From contig CALRFM010000003.1 in assembly GCA_943356515.1 (NCBI GenBank), positions 1 through 20,629 on the forward strand: a stretch of DNA of 20,629 bases, written 5' to 3'. The translations under genes were made by a program, and so were the position numbers. This document shows positions 1 to 8,345 of this stretch, one piece after another. Under the pieces are notes generated by a model, which saw only the letters and a list, made by a program, of their open reading frames with translations, was not told the DNA's origin and made no database searches. Numbering within the stretch: position 1 is the stretch's first letter; every line of letters begins with the position of its first letter. Origin of the DNA: Patescibacteria group bacterium (lineage in GTDB: Bacteria; Patescibacteriota; Microgenomatia; UBA1406; GWC2-37-13).

Positions 1-1
1 A

Positions 2-151
2 GGCGCACTCTATAGGTTAGATACTATAAACAAGCATTTTGGAGTTGATAGTTCAGACACTATTAGGAACATTCCTGATAATTATCCAATGGTTATAAAA
101 GTAAGAACTATGCTTGGAATGAAAGACAGTCCATTGGAAGAAGATAATTGA
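2..151 (+). CDS. 3' end of an unidentified protein (partial)
   Basis: An open frame enters from the left edge and runs for 49 codons to a TGA at 149-151. The visible tail is hydrophilic and ends in LEEDN. I do not recognise the family. It is probably a real gene because the -10 box of the next gene starts only 4 nt after its stop, leaving no space for any other function, and because no competing frame is open across the same stretch. Without the upstream sequence its length and role cannot be judged. Confidence 0.5.
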   Translation, partial: GALYRLDTINKHFGVDSSDTIRNIPDNYPMVIKVRTMLGMKDSPLEEDN

Positions 152-154
152 GTG

Positions 155-167
155 TATAATAAGTGCT
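155..167 (+). promoter_or_regulatory. -10 box and zero-leader start of ppcA
   Basis: A perfect TATAAT lies at 155-160 and the ATG starts at 168, with 7 nt between. Transcription would start at or beside the ATG, so the mRNA would be leaderless. No good -35 is visible at 17 bp (TTGGAA at 134-139 is 15 bp away). Confidence 0.65.
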
Positions 168-1691
168 ATGTCTGTCAAACGAACAATCCCTGCAACTATG
201 GTCACCCAACACCCAGACCATGCAAGCACTCCTTACTGGCATTACCGCCCTTTCCTAAGCACACAAGATGAAGCAGAGGAGTTATTCCTTTCTTTTTCAG
301 AACTTGATGCCGATGAATACAAATGGGACTGGGAAGGGAAGCTAGTAGATGAAGCAGTGCTCGAAAGACTCTTTTCGAAATATTATGAGTACTTTTCAAA
401 GCACCAAATAGGGAAAGATAAGTTTCTTACCTTTCGTCTGCCAAACCCCAAGGTTGAGACTGAGTTTCGACTCGGAAGAGCCTTTATGGCCATCCTTGCA
501 GCGTCTGGTCTAGCTAGTCATTTGAGGCTCCATAACAGCCCATTATTTGAAGTTATATTACCCATGACAGAGACAGCAGACGAGATGATAGCAGTACAAG
601 AAGCATTCAGAGAAATGGCTTCATTGAAGCATCCACTGTTAAAATTAGATGTAGAGGACATAGAACATGTAGAGATGATTCCTTTGTTTGAAGATATCGA
701 AACCATATCTCATTCAGATGAAATCATAGATGAATATGTAGGTAAGCATGAGACGATGTTTGGGTTCAAGCCAAGCTATATTCGTCCGTATGTAGCTCGA
801 TCTGACCCAGCCTTGAACGCGGGAATAGTGCCCACAGTACTTGCTATTAAAATTGCACTATCACGGTACGAACAATATGAACAGAAATCAGGAATTGCCA
901 TGCACCCTATGATAGGAGCGGCATCATTACCATTCCGCGGAGGCATAAATCCCCGTACTGTTGAACAGTTTATAGACGAATATGCAGGCATTCGCACGAC
1001 CACGCTACAGAGTGGATTCCGGTATGACTACCCTAAAGATGAAGTATTTGAGGCTGTGCAACAAATCAAATCTACTATTGGAGCATCAAAAACACGTCAC
1101 ATATCTGCCACTACAGAAAAAGAGCTACGAAAGATTATGAAACACTTTGCAGGGTATTACCAAATGACTATTAAAGATATTGCTCCAATGGTAAATAAGG
1201 TTGCTACCATGCTTCCAAAGAGAAGAGAACGAGTTCAACATGTGGGCTTGTTTGGGTACTCACGGGGAGTAGGTGAAGTCAAATTACCACGAGCCATTGG
1301 CTTTACTGGATCGTTGTATACACTTGGTGCTCCACCAGAACTGATAGGTACGGGTAGGGGTCTGGCATGGGCAAAAGAGCATAATATGTTAGACTTACTG
1401 GAAAAGACATATATTAATTTACGTTCTGATTTATTGCACACCGTATCTTATACCAATAAAGAGCTCCTCACGACACTTGCAAAAGACAACAAAGGGTTTG
1501 CTCTGATCTTAGAGGACTACAACGAAATAGTGAAATACTTGGAGGATAAGGGAGTCGGGTACCAGACGATACCCGACGATATGAAAGAGCACCAATTACT
1601 ATCGGATATTATTTATTCTTGTATTCTTGCAGATAAAGATGCCACAAAACACATTGAAAAAGCAGCAAGATTACGACGAAGTATGGGGTAA
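168..1691 (+). CDS. ppcA: archaeal-type phosphoenolpyruvate carboxylase
   Basis: Cytosolic enzyme adding bicarbonate to phosphoenolpyruvate to give oxaloacetate and phosphate. At 507 aa it has the size of the archaeal-type enzyme, about half of the ~900-aa bacterial/plant form. The start MSVKRTIPATMVTQHPDH matches the family's typical opening, which ends in a TQHPD motif. Other family-like segments are ILPMTE (residues 130-135), YIRPYVARSDPALNAG (204-219), the PFRGG loop (255-259) and the glycine-rich GSLYTLGAPPELIGTGRG (381-398). The start is supported by the -10 box 7 nt upstream. It is followed after 8 nt by dcd, so the two are probably co-transcribed. The bacterial enzyme's usual regulatory elements are absent, as in the archaeal family. 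In this window its product could feed the ATP-citrate lyase encoded downstream. Confidence 0.93.
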   Translation: MSVKRTIPATMVTQHPDHASTPYWHYRPFLSTQDEAEELFLSFSELDADEYKWDWEGKLVDEAVLERLFSKYYEYFSKHQIGKDKFLTFRLPNPKVETEFRLGRAFMAILAASGLASHLRLHNSPLFEVILPMTETADEMIAVQEAFREMASLKHPLLKLDVEDIEHVEMIPLFEDIETISHSDEIIDEYVGKHETMFGFKPSYIRPYVARSDPALNAGIVPTVLAIKIALSRYEQYEQKSGIAMHPMIGAASLPFRGGINPRTVEQFIDEYAGIRTTTLQSGFRYDYPKDEVFEAVQQIKSTIGASKTRHISATTEKELRKIMKHFAGYYQMTIKDIAPMVNKVATMLPKRRERVQHVGLFGYSRGVGEVKLPRAIGFTGSLYTLGAPPELIGTGRGLAWAKEHNMLDLLEKTYINLRSDLLHTVSYTNKELLTTLAKDNKGFALILEDYNEIVKYLEDKGVGYQTIPDDMKEHQLLSDIIYSCILADKDATKHIEKAARLRRSMG

Positions 1692-1699
1692 CATAACCT

Positions 1700-2257
1700 A
1701 TGTCAATAAAATCAGATACCTGGATCAAACAAATGGTAAAGGACCACAATATGATAGAGCCCTTTACAGAAACCTCCATAAAAAATGGTAATGTATCGTA
1801 TGGTCTTTCATCCTACGGATATGATCTACGCGTGGCACCAGAATTTAAGATATTTACCAATGTGCATTCAGCAGTAGTAGACCCTAAAAACTTTGATGAA
1901 AATTCTTTTGTAGATATAAATGATAAAAAAGAAGTATTAATACCACCCAATTCATTTGCACTTACTCGTAGTATAGAATATTTTCGTATACCAAAAGATG
2001 TATTAGGGCTTTGTATAGGAAAATCTACCTATGCGCGGTGTGGAATAATAGTAAATGTAACCCCACTTCAGCCTGAATGGGAAGGATCGCTTATCATCGA
2101 AATATCTAATACAACGCCGCTTCCAGCCAAAATTTATTCTGGTGAGGGGATAGCACATATCATATTCTTCCAGGGAGATGAAGCTCCAGAAAAAACATAT
2201 AAAGATATTTCTGGCACATATTCAAATCAACGAACGATCGTTCTTCCTAAGGTATAA
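1700..2257 (+). CDS. dcd: dCTP deaminase
   Basis: Deaminates dCTP to dUTP, the precursor route to dTMP. The 185 aa and the whole motif order fit the trimeric Dcd family: SYGLSSYGYDLR (33-44), VDPKNFD (60-66), the substrate loop GKSTYARCGIIVNVTPLQPE (107-126), the presumed catalytic Glu134 in LIIEISN, and the C-terminal GTYSNQR (172-178), which closes over the triphosphate. The N-terminus MSIKSDTWIK is typical of the 185-190-aa subgroup. It starts 8 nt after ppcA with only a weak GGGGT (1685-1689) ahead of it, so it probably depends on the ppcA transcript. Its final codons contain the -10 box of the next gene. A bifunctional dCTP deaminase/dUTPase cannot be excluded from sequence alone. Confidence 0.94.
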   Translation: MSIKSDTWIKQMVKDHNMIEPFTETSIKNGNVSYGLSSYGYDLRVAPEFKIFTNVHSAVVDPKNFDENSFVDINDKKEVLIPPNSFALTRSIEYFRIPKDVLGLCIGKSTYARCGIIVNVTPLQPEWEGSLIIEISNTTPLPAKIYSGEGIAHIIFFQGDEAPEKTYKDISGTYSNQRTIVLPKV

Positions 2258-2265
2258 TAAGATCT
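2253..2265 (+). promoter_or_regulatory. -10 box overlapping the dcd stop, start of GH-like gene
   Basis: TATAAT at 2253-2258 overlaps the dcd stop codon (2255-2257). The next ATG is at 2266, 7 nt after the box, predicting a leaderless mRNA. The spacing and local wording (TATAATAAG, then 4 nt, then ATG) repeat those in front of ppcA. No convincing -35 is visible. Confidence 0.55.
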
Positions 2266-3951
2266 ATGTTTCGAATATCGAAAATAATAATACTTATTCT
2301 CTTTGTGGCTTTGTTTTGCTCCGTGGCTATTCCCGCTCATGCGGCCAATAATAAGTATGGTATTCATTTGGCTCAGCCAAGCGACGAAGACATAGGTAGA
2401 GCAGCAGATCTGGTCAACTCCACAGGAGGAGAGTGGGGGTATATCACCTTAGTGATCCACGAAGATGACAAAAAGGTAGAAAAATGGCAACCTATATTTG
2501 ACAAGTTAAGAGAACGAAGCATTATTCCTATCATTCGCCTTGCAACCCATCCTGATGGGGAAAACTGGGCAGAAGCCCATAGTGAGAGTGTAGATGAGTG
2601 GGTATCTTTTTTGAACGATTTAAACTGGGTAGTCAAAGATCGTTACATTATTTTGTTCAATGAGCCAAATCATGCCAGTGAGTGGGGTGGTGTCGTAGAT
2701 CCTCAATCTTTTGCAAAAGTAAATGAAACATACGCGCGGGCTTTGAAAGAGGCAGACGATGACTTTTTCATAATGATGGGGGGGCTTGATCTATCTGCCC
2801 CTCAAAATCCGCCCCTATACATGGATGCGGAAATCTTCCTGCGTAATGTCATCTCTGAAATAGGAGTAGAGGACTATAACGAGTATTTCGATGGCTGGTC
2901 ATCTCATTCATACCCAAACCCGGGCTTTAGTGGTAGTCCATATAGTAGTGGTCGTGGTACTATTCGTTCATACGAATGGGAGCTATCGCTTCTCGAATCG
3001 CTCGGAATAAAAGAACTACCAGTATTTATTACCGAAACCGGATGGAATGGCGACGTGCTTTCCAGGGAGCAAATCGCAGACTATTATACGTATGCGTATG
3101 AACAGGTATGGTTGCCAGACGATAGAGTAATGGCGGTAACGCCTTTCATACTCAATTATCAGGGCGAGCCGTTTCTCAAATTTTCATGGATACCTGAAGG
3201 AAACGGGGGAGTGTACCCTGAATATGAACGGGTACAGGGGTTGGAAAAACAAGTAGGAACCCCAACTATTATTCAAAAGGGGAGTATTACCATTGACTTA
3301 CCAAAAAGGTTGGTAGAACAATCTACCTACCATTTTCGTATCCCTATCAAAAATGATGGTCAGGCTATATGGAGTAGGGACCATGGGTATGATTTCCTAC
3401 TTGATGGGGTAGATCCAAATGAATATCGCATTGCATATACTCAGATAAAACCGGGCGATAATGATATTGTGGATGTGTATCTTTCTACTACAGATAAGTT
3501 GGGGGAATACAAGAACCGACTCATTTTATATCATGGCGATGACCAGATTATTGAGAGTGAAGAGTGGAGTTATAAAGTCCTTACACTCCCATCACTTATG
3601 TTTGACGTATCGCTTTTTCCTAAATTGAATACCCAAGGAGAGGACTTTGAGCTTCAGATATTTAACAAACATGACGATCTGGTATTTAGAAAAGGTGGCG
3701 TGAGCGTACTTGACGGGTATGGATCTATAGAAAAAATAGATAATATTGCACTTGGAGAAGAGTACCGCATCGTGCTTATTAAGGAGTATTATTTACCACG
3801 GCAAGCTCATACTACATTTAATGAAGGGGAAAATAGCCTGTCATTTCAACCTCTTTTACCTTTTGATTTTGATAGAAATGGGGCGCTGGAGTGGAAAGAT
3901 CTGAAGAATTTCTTTGGTAGTTGGGATCATGTTCACAGACTTCTTCCGTAA
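2266..3951 (+). CDS. secreted glycoside-hydrolase-like protein (clan GH-A type) with terminal dockerin-like loop
   Basis: A 561-aa exported protein. Residues 1-26 are a clear signal peptide (basic start, hydrophobic core, cleavage likely after AHA). Residues ~30-325 look like a (beta/alpha)8 barrel of clan GH-A: FNEP at 131-134 offers the acid/base Glu133, and VFITETGWNG at 253-262 offers the nucleophile Glu257, on strands 4 and 7 as expected. Residues ~335-440 look like an Ig-type beta sandwich, and ~445-530 like another beta domain. The end carries one calcium-loop motif, DFDRNGALEWKD (533-544), half of a normal dockerin. The substrate cannot be told. It is placed between dcd and aclB but is functionally closer to the surface genes at 7-12.6 kb. 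The exact GH family is unknown to me. Confidence 0.78.
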   Translation: MFRISKIIILILFVALFCSVAIPAHAANNKYGIHLAQPSDEDIGRAADLVNSTGGEWGYITLVIHEDDKKVEKWQPIFDKLRERSIIPIIRLATHPDGENWAEAHSESVDEWVSFLNDLNWVVKDRYIILFNEPNHASEWGGVVDPQSFAKVNETYARALKEADDDFFIMMGGLDLSAPQNPPLYMDAEIFLRNVISEIGVEDYNEYFDGWSSHSYPNPGFSGSPYSSGRGTIRSYEWELSLLESLGIKELPVFITETGWNGDVLSREQIADYYTYAYEQVWLPDDRVMAVTPFILNYQGEPFLKFSWIPEGNGGVYPEYERVQGLEKQVGTPTIIQKGSITIDLPKRLVEQSTYHFRIPIKNDGQAIWSRDHGYDFLLDGVDPNEYRIAYTQIKPGDNDIVDVYLSTTDKLGEYKNRLILYHGDDQIIESEEWSYKVLTLPSLMFDVSLFPKLNTQGEDFELQIFNKHDDLVFRKGGVSVLDGYGSIEKIDNIALGEEYRIVLIKEYYLPRQAHTTFNEGENSLSFQPLLPFDFDRNGALEWKDLKNFFGSWDHVHRLLP

Positions 3952-3981
3952 TATGCGAATGATTCAGCCTCAAACCGAGAC

Positions 3982-3998
3982 TATACTACCAAACCACT
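3982..3998 (+). promoter_or_regulatory. candidate -10 box for aclBA
   Basis: TATACT at 3982-3987 lies in the short gap between the GH-like gene and aclB, 11 nt before the ATG at 3999. That would give a leader of only about 4-5 nt. No Shine-Dalgarno sequence is present. The -35 position is not recognisable. Confidence 0.4.
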
Positions 3999-5171
3999 AT
4001 GGCACGCGTAAAACTTACTGAATACAAAGCGAAGCAAATCTTGTTCCAACAACTTGGATTGTCTTATGACGGGGCATTTGCCTCAGTAGAATCAATTCCA
4101 CATCTTTCATCTGAAAAAACCTATGTTGTGAAAGTAGATCAAGGTATAAAAGGAAGGATGAAGAAGGGGCTGGTGAAATTGCACATTTCAGCATCTAAAT
4201 TACAAAATGCTATCCAAGAGTTGTCAAAGAAGGGATACTCCCAATTCATGATCGAGCCAATGGTGAGTTACGACCCGTCAGATGAACGGTACCTTTCTAT
4301 GGAGCGAACCCGAGAGGGGATTGTTGTACATTACGCAAAGGTGGGTGGAATAGATATTGAAGAAAAGAAAAATGAAGTAAAGTCTGTTGTCTGTCATCAG
4401 GATGACGCGTCGATCAATAAAATTTCAAAAGAACTTGGGGTTCCTTCATCTTTCATCCAATCCTTGATAGAATACTTTGAGCTGAATTACATCTCATTTT
4501 TGGAGATAAATCCGCTTGTTGCGCTAGCATCAACTATCCACATCATTGATCTGGCAGTAGAAGTAGACAGCACTGCGGAGTTCTTTACTAAATCGTGGGA
4601 TAGCGCCGACATAGGAGAGGATACCGTTAAAACTCCAGAAGAACGTGCCATACAAAAGCTCAACAACCAAAGCCAAGCGGCATTTTCCTTCACACTTCTG
4701 AATCCTGAGGGTCTTCTCTGGGTACTTTTAAGCGGTGGGGGAGCGTCTATTACGATTGCAGATGAAGCCTATAATATGGGTTTTGGTAAGGAGCTAGCTA
4801 ACTACGGGGAGTACTCTGGCAATCCAAACGATGATGAGACCTATGAGTATACCTGTAGCCTTATAGATTCAATGATGAAAAGCAACAGACGTCGTTTAAT
4901 GTTAATTATCGGTGGGGGAGTGGCAAATTTTACCGATATTGGCAAAACGTTCAAAGGCGTCATAAAAGCGCTCGAAAAAAACAAAAAAAGATTGCAAAAA
5001 AAGGAAATAAAAATTTTTGTTCGGCGCGGGGGACCGAATCAAAAAAAAGGATTATTTATCATGGAGAAGTGGCTCAAAGAAAACGATATGTACGGGCTCG
5101 TCACTGGTCCAGAACTCCCCTTGCACGAGATTATGAAAATAGCAATTACATCATCAAAAAAACATGCTTAA
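3999..5171 (+). CDS. aclB: ATP-citrate lyase, small (ATP-grasp/citrate-binding) subunit
   Basis: Small subunit of the two-gene ATP-citrate lyase, matching in size (390 aa) the ~400-aa AclB of green sulfur bacteria and the N-terminal part of the animal enzyme. Residues ~1-200 form the ATP-grasp part: VVKVDQGIKGRMKKGLVKLH (43-62), FMIEPMV (83-89) and FLEINPLV (167-174). Residues ~230-390 form the citrate-binding part: LLNPEG (233-238), SGGGASITIADEA (245-257), ELANYGEYSGNP (265-276), IGGGVANFTD (304-313) and IFVRRGGPN (339-347). These follow the animal enzyme almost motif for motif. The gene overlaps aclA by 8 nt, so the subunits should be made together by translational coupling. Succinyl-CoA synthetase beta subunit is the main alternative, but the citrate-binding motifs and the partner rule it out. 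Confidence 0.94.
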   Translation: MARVKLTEYKAKQILFQQLGLSYDGAFASVESIPHLSSEKTYVVKVDQGIKGRMKKGLVKLHISASKLQNAIQELSKKGYSQFMIEPMVSYDPSDERYLSMERTREGIVVHYAKVGGIDIEEKKNEVKSVVCHQDDASINKISKELGVPSSFIQSLIEYFELNYISFLEINPLVALASTIHIIDLAVEVDSTAEFFTKSWDSADIGEDTVKTPEERAIQKLNNQSQAAFSFTLLNPEGLLWVLLSGGGASITIADEAYNMGFGKELANYGEYSGNPNDDETYEYTCSLIDSMMKSNRRRLMLIIGGGVANFTDIGKTFKGVIKALEKNKKRLQKKEIKIFVRRGGPNQKKGLFIMEKWLKENDMYGLVTGPELPLHEIMKIAITSSKKHA

Positions 5172-6999
5172 TATTCATAAAATACGGAAACAAAATCAAT
5201 CGATTATTGCGTTAGGAAGCCATATTCCTATTCTCCAGTCTATGTTGGATTTTGATTATCTTGCGGGAAAAAGTGAACCCAGTGTGAAGGCGATTATTGC
5301 CTCTGGCCGTAAGAATATGAGATTCTTTTGGGGTGATTCAGATGTGCTTATCCCTGTTTACCCAACCCTTGTGGAAGTCCCCGCTTTTATAAAAAAAGAA
5401 ATTACGCTCTTTTTAAATCTTACTTCTGGACGGCGAATACTCTCCTCCACTTTAGATCTCTTGGACTCTCTTCCCAACCTGGTGGGCGGCGCACTCTTTG
5501 CAGAAAATGTTCCAGAAAAACATGCGTTAGAGATGTATTCAAAAGTGAAAACTGGATCTTCCATGGTAGATGGAAGATTTATTGTTGGGCCAGCTTCAGT
5601 AGGACTCATGATTCCGGGGCATCTGAAATTGGGGGCTATTGCTGGTACCGAGGCAGATCAACTTATAGACTCACATGTATTTGAACCAGGTAATGTGGCG
5701 GTATTTTCTTCATCTGGCGGCATGACAGGGGAGTTAATACGGCTTGTTACAACAGCTCAAAAGCGTATTTCCTTCTCACTTTCATTTGGTGGAGACAGGT
5801 TCCCCGTGCTTACGCCGGTTGAAGCATTTTTGGCTGCAGAAAAGGATCCTCAAACTGAGCATATCGTGTACTTTGGAGAACTCGGTGGTTACGATGAGTA
5901 TGAGCTGGTAGAACTGATCAAGAAAAAGAAGATCACAAAACATATCATTACCTATATTGGAGGCACTATAAGTGAGATGTTTGAGAAGCCACCACAGTTT
6001 GGACATGCCAAAGCCATGGCCAATAGGGGCGAGGAGACAGCACAGGCCAAAACAATAGCACTTAAAGAAGTTGGGGTGCAGGCTGCGCAGTCATTTACTG
6101 AGTTTATAGAATATGTAAAGAAGATAAAAACAATAAAAACCAACATCCCCCACCCTGACGGGTACCCCCTTCCTGAAGGGGGATCTATCCAAAAAATCCA
6201 ATCACGCACGCATTCTTTATTTATGAATTCTATTTCTCAAGACAAAGACGGTTCAGTAGAAATAGTAGGCGAGGAAATGCTCTCTATGGCTACCAAGCGC
6301 TCATTCGGGCATATTGTGGGTTCAATGTTATTGGGTCGTCAGCTCAAATCTAACCATACGGCCGAGTTTATCGAACTCATCATGAAGCTGTTGGTAGACC
6401 ATGGACCCTATGTATCTGGAGCTATAAATACTATGATTGCAGCTCGTGCAGGTAAAGACTTAGTATCATCTTTGGCATCAGGGCTCCTGACCATTGGGCC
6501 CCGCTTTGGCGGCGCTATAAACCAGGCCGCCGATCATTGGATTGAAGGCGTTACAAAGAACATTGATCCAAACGATTATGTAGAGAGCATTGCCAAACAA
6601 AAGAAGCGCATCTCTGGCATAGGTCATCGTAAATATCGTACCGATATGCCCGACCCTCGTGTTGGGGTTATTTTGGAATTTACCCGAATGCTTAAGAAAA
6701 GTCCCCATGCAACATTTGCCAAAAATATAGAGAAGGTTACCAGCGCAAAGAAAGCTAACTTAATACTGAATGTTGATGGGGCCATTGCCGCAGTACTTCT
6801 TGATCTTTTGACCGAAAAAGAGAACATATCTGCAGAAGAACTTCACGAGCTCATAGATATAGAATTTTTTAATGCGTTATTTGTATTATCCCGATCAGTA
6901 GGGTTTACTGCGCATTACCTTGATCAGCGAAGAAAAGATGAAGGACTCTTTCGACTGTCTCCTAAGGATGTAAGTTTTATTCCTCCTCATCATACTTAA
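5164..6999 (+). CDS. aclA: ATP-citrate lyase, large (CoA-ligase/citrate synthase-like) subunit
   Basis: Large subunit of ATP-citrate lyase: citrate + CoA + ATP to acetyl-CoA + oxaloacetate + ADP + phosphate. The 611 aa equal the usual ~610. Residues ~1-325 resemble the succinyl-CoA synthetase alpha subunit, with SSSGGMTGEL (182-191) and the phosphohistidine site QFGHAKAMAN (278-287, His281). Residues ~346-605 are the citrate synthase-like domain, with VDHGPYVSGAINTM (411-424), the AGKDLVSSLASGLLTIGPRF run (429-448), SGIGHRKY (484-491) and LNVDG (535-539). Catalytic His413, His488 and Asp538 are all present. The odd point is Lys283 where the family motif GHAGA has Gly. The ATG lies inside the end of aclB. 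The 3' end overlaps the convergent gene by 23 bp. Confidence 0.95.
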   Translation: MLNIHKIRKQNQSIIALGSHIPILQSMLDFDYLAGKSEPSVKAIIASGRKNMRFFWGDSDVLIPVYPTLVEVPAFIKKEITLFLNLTSGRRILSSTLDLLDSLPNLVGGALFAENVPEKHALEMYSKVKTGSSMVDGRFIVGPASVGLMIPGHLKLGAIAGTEADQLIDSHVFEPGNVAVFSSSGGMTGELIRLVTTAQKRISFSLSFGGDRFPVLTPVEAFLAAEKDPQTEHIVYFGELGGYDEYELVELIKKKKITKHIITYIGGTISEMFEKPPQFGHAKAMANRGEETAQAKTIALKEVGVQAAQSFTEFIEYVKKIKTIKTNIPHPDGYPLPEGGSIQKIQSRTHSLFMNSISQDKDGSVEIVGEEMLSMATKRSFGHIVGSMLLGRQLKSNHTAEFIELIMKLLVDHGPYVSGAINTMIAARAGKDLVSSLASGLLTIGPRFGGAINQAADHWIEGVTKNIDPNDYVESIAKQKKRISGIGHRKYRTDMPDPRVGVILEFTRMLKKSPHATFAKNIEKVTSAKKANLILNVDGAIAAVLLDLLTEKENISAEELHELIDIEFFNALFVLSRSVGFTAHYLDQRRKDEGLFRLSPKDVSFIPPHHT

Positions 7000-8311
7000 A
7001 GGACAGGGCATTGATGATCATTCCATAGTCTTGTGAATCTACAATACCATCATAATTCAAGTCTCCGCGTGATACTATTTCGGCATCAGATTTGCCCAGG
7101 TTACTTCGAATATAGGCTATATCTACTGCATCGACAATGCCATTTTGAAGAGGAAGGTCACCTGCAAGAAGCGTAACTCCCTTCAAATCGATCCTATTAT
7201 CACCAGCCTGAATACGTATGGTGCCATCGGTACATGAGTATTGACCACCAATTGATTCTGATGGTTTATTGGTACAAATTTTCTTTTGAAGATGTTTCGG
7301 CCCTTTTATAAGAAGGGTGTAGTCAGTGCCAGTAAGTAACGTAACGTATTTGCTCGTGCCGGTCCACGAACCATCGCCATTTTTACTCATAGATACAATA
7401 CGTTCATCTATAACCGTTTCATCTTTCAGAAACACTACTCGAACAGGAACCTCATTCACCTTTTTAGCAGCTTCAGTAAGACCTTGGGTACGAATATCGA
7501 AGGTGATGTTGGAAGTCACCCCTGTGCCGGGAGTGGTTTGTGCGGGAGTATTTGTTGGAGGGACTCCAGTTGTGGTTGGTGGAATTGGCGTAGCAGTCGG
7601 AGTTGGTGTCAACGTAGCATTTGGATCTACTGTTAGGGTTGGAGTTGCAGTAGGAATTGGAGTGGAAGTCGGGATAGGAGTGGTTGGCGTTTCTGTGGGA
7701 CCAGTAGATTTAGTCTCAATTTGCTGAGAAAGCTTACTAGAAGATGCAAGATCAAACTGTATTGGCATCCCACCTTCCGCTTCGCCCACAAATTCATAAG
7801 GTTTTGTAGTATCTATTTCTATAGTAGTTTGATCTGAAGTTTTTATTGCTTTAAAAGTCAAAGTGATATGGTGAACGGGAGGAGATGAAGTAAAGCCTGT
7901 AGATACCAACCCCATATGGAGTTTGCGCTTATCATTTTCCATACTGAGGTTTTCAATTATTGGTGGCGCAGTAAAAAACGCCTTGTACTGACCAACATCT
8001 AGTGCCGCAACTCCAGTATGAGTGGGATCGGTATCCCAGTCTTTAAAGTAGGAAATTGTACTCGGATCATAACTGATATAAAAATCTTGTCCTGTCAGCC
8101 TTCCATTTATTTCAAGTAAAACTTTGAATTCACTGCCAATAGAAACTGTCTGAGGTGCTGAGAGAGAGAAAGTTATTTCAGGATTTGTTGCTTTGGATTT
8201 GTAAATATATTTATTGATATACCAAAATAAAAACAACAATACCGATAATCCAATAAAAAATGCAAAGATTATTTTAACTATTAATTTGTTTTTTGGAATA
8301 TGGATATTCAT
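6977..8311 (-). CDS. cohesin-like surface protein with Thr/Pro linker and C-terminal dockerin
   Basis: A 444-aa exported or membrane-anchored protein. Hydrophobic segment 11-32 is followed by the juxtamembrane motif FWYINKYIYKSKA (29-41). Residues ~44-190 look like a cohesin-type beta sandwich (VSIGSEFKVLLEING, then YDPSTISYF). Residues ~203-264 are a Thr/Pro/Ala linker, and ~268-376 a further beta domain. The C-terminus (~382-436) is a dockerin with two calcium loops: the first is altered (DLPLQNGIVDAVD) and the second canonical (DLNYDGIVDSQD, 417-428). Carrying both cohesin-like and dockerin modules, it could bind its own kind or its neighbours. It is one of three such genes in a row on this strand. 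The cohesin call rests on fold-like pattern, not on a strong signature. Confidence 0.7.
   Translation of the reverse strand: MNIHIPKNKLIVKIIFAFFIGLSVLLFLFWYINKYIYKSKATNPEITFSLSAPQTVSIGSEFKVLLEINGRLTGQDFYISYDPSTISYFKDWDTDPTHTGVAALDVGQYKAFFTAPPIIENLSMENDKRKLHMGLVSTGFTSSPPVHHITLTFKAIKTSDQTTIEIDTTKPYEFVGEAEGGMPIQFDLASSSKLSQQIETKSTGPTETPTTPIPTSTPIPTATPTLTVDPNATLTPTPTATPIPPTTTGVPPTNTPAQTTPGTGVTSNITFDIRTQGLTEAAKKVNEVPVRVVFLKDETVIDERIVSMSKNGDGSWTGTSKYVTLLTGTDYTLLIKGPKHLQKKICTNKPSESIGGQYSCTDGTIRIQAGDNRIDLKGVTLLAGDLPLQNGIVDAVDIAYIRSNLGKSDAEIVSRGDLNYDGIVDSQDYGMIINALSFKYDEEE
7520..7702 (-). repeat. degenerate Thr/Pro linker-coding repeat
   Basis: This stretch encodes the low-complexity linker (residues ~204-264) built from short TPT, PTPT and IPTST units. 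On the + strand it reads as G/T-rich degenerate hexamer-like repeats. Such stretches can expand or contract by slippage and can mislead gene callers into + strand Val/Gly-rich ORFs. Confidence 0.7.
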
Positions 8312-8345
8312 TTTTATATCTTTCGATCAATACATTGTAACACTA

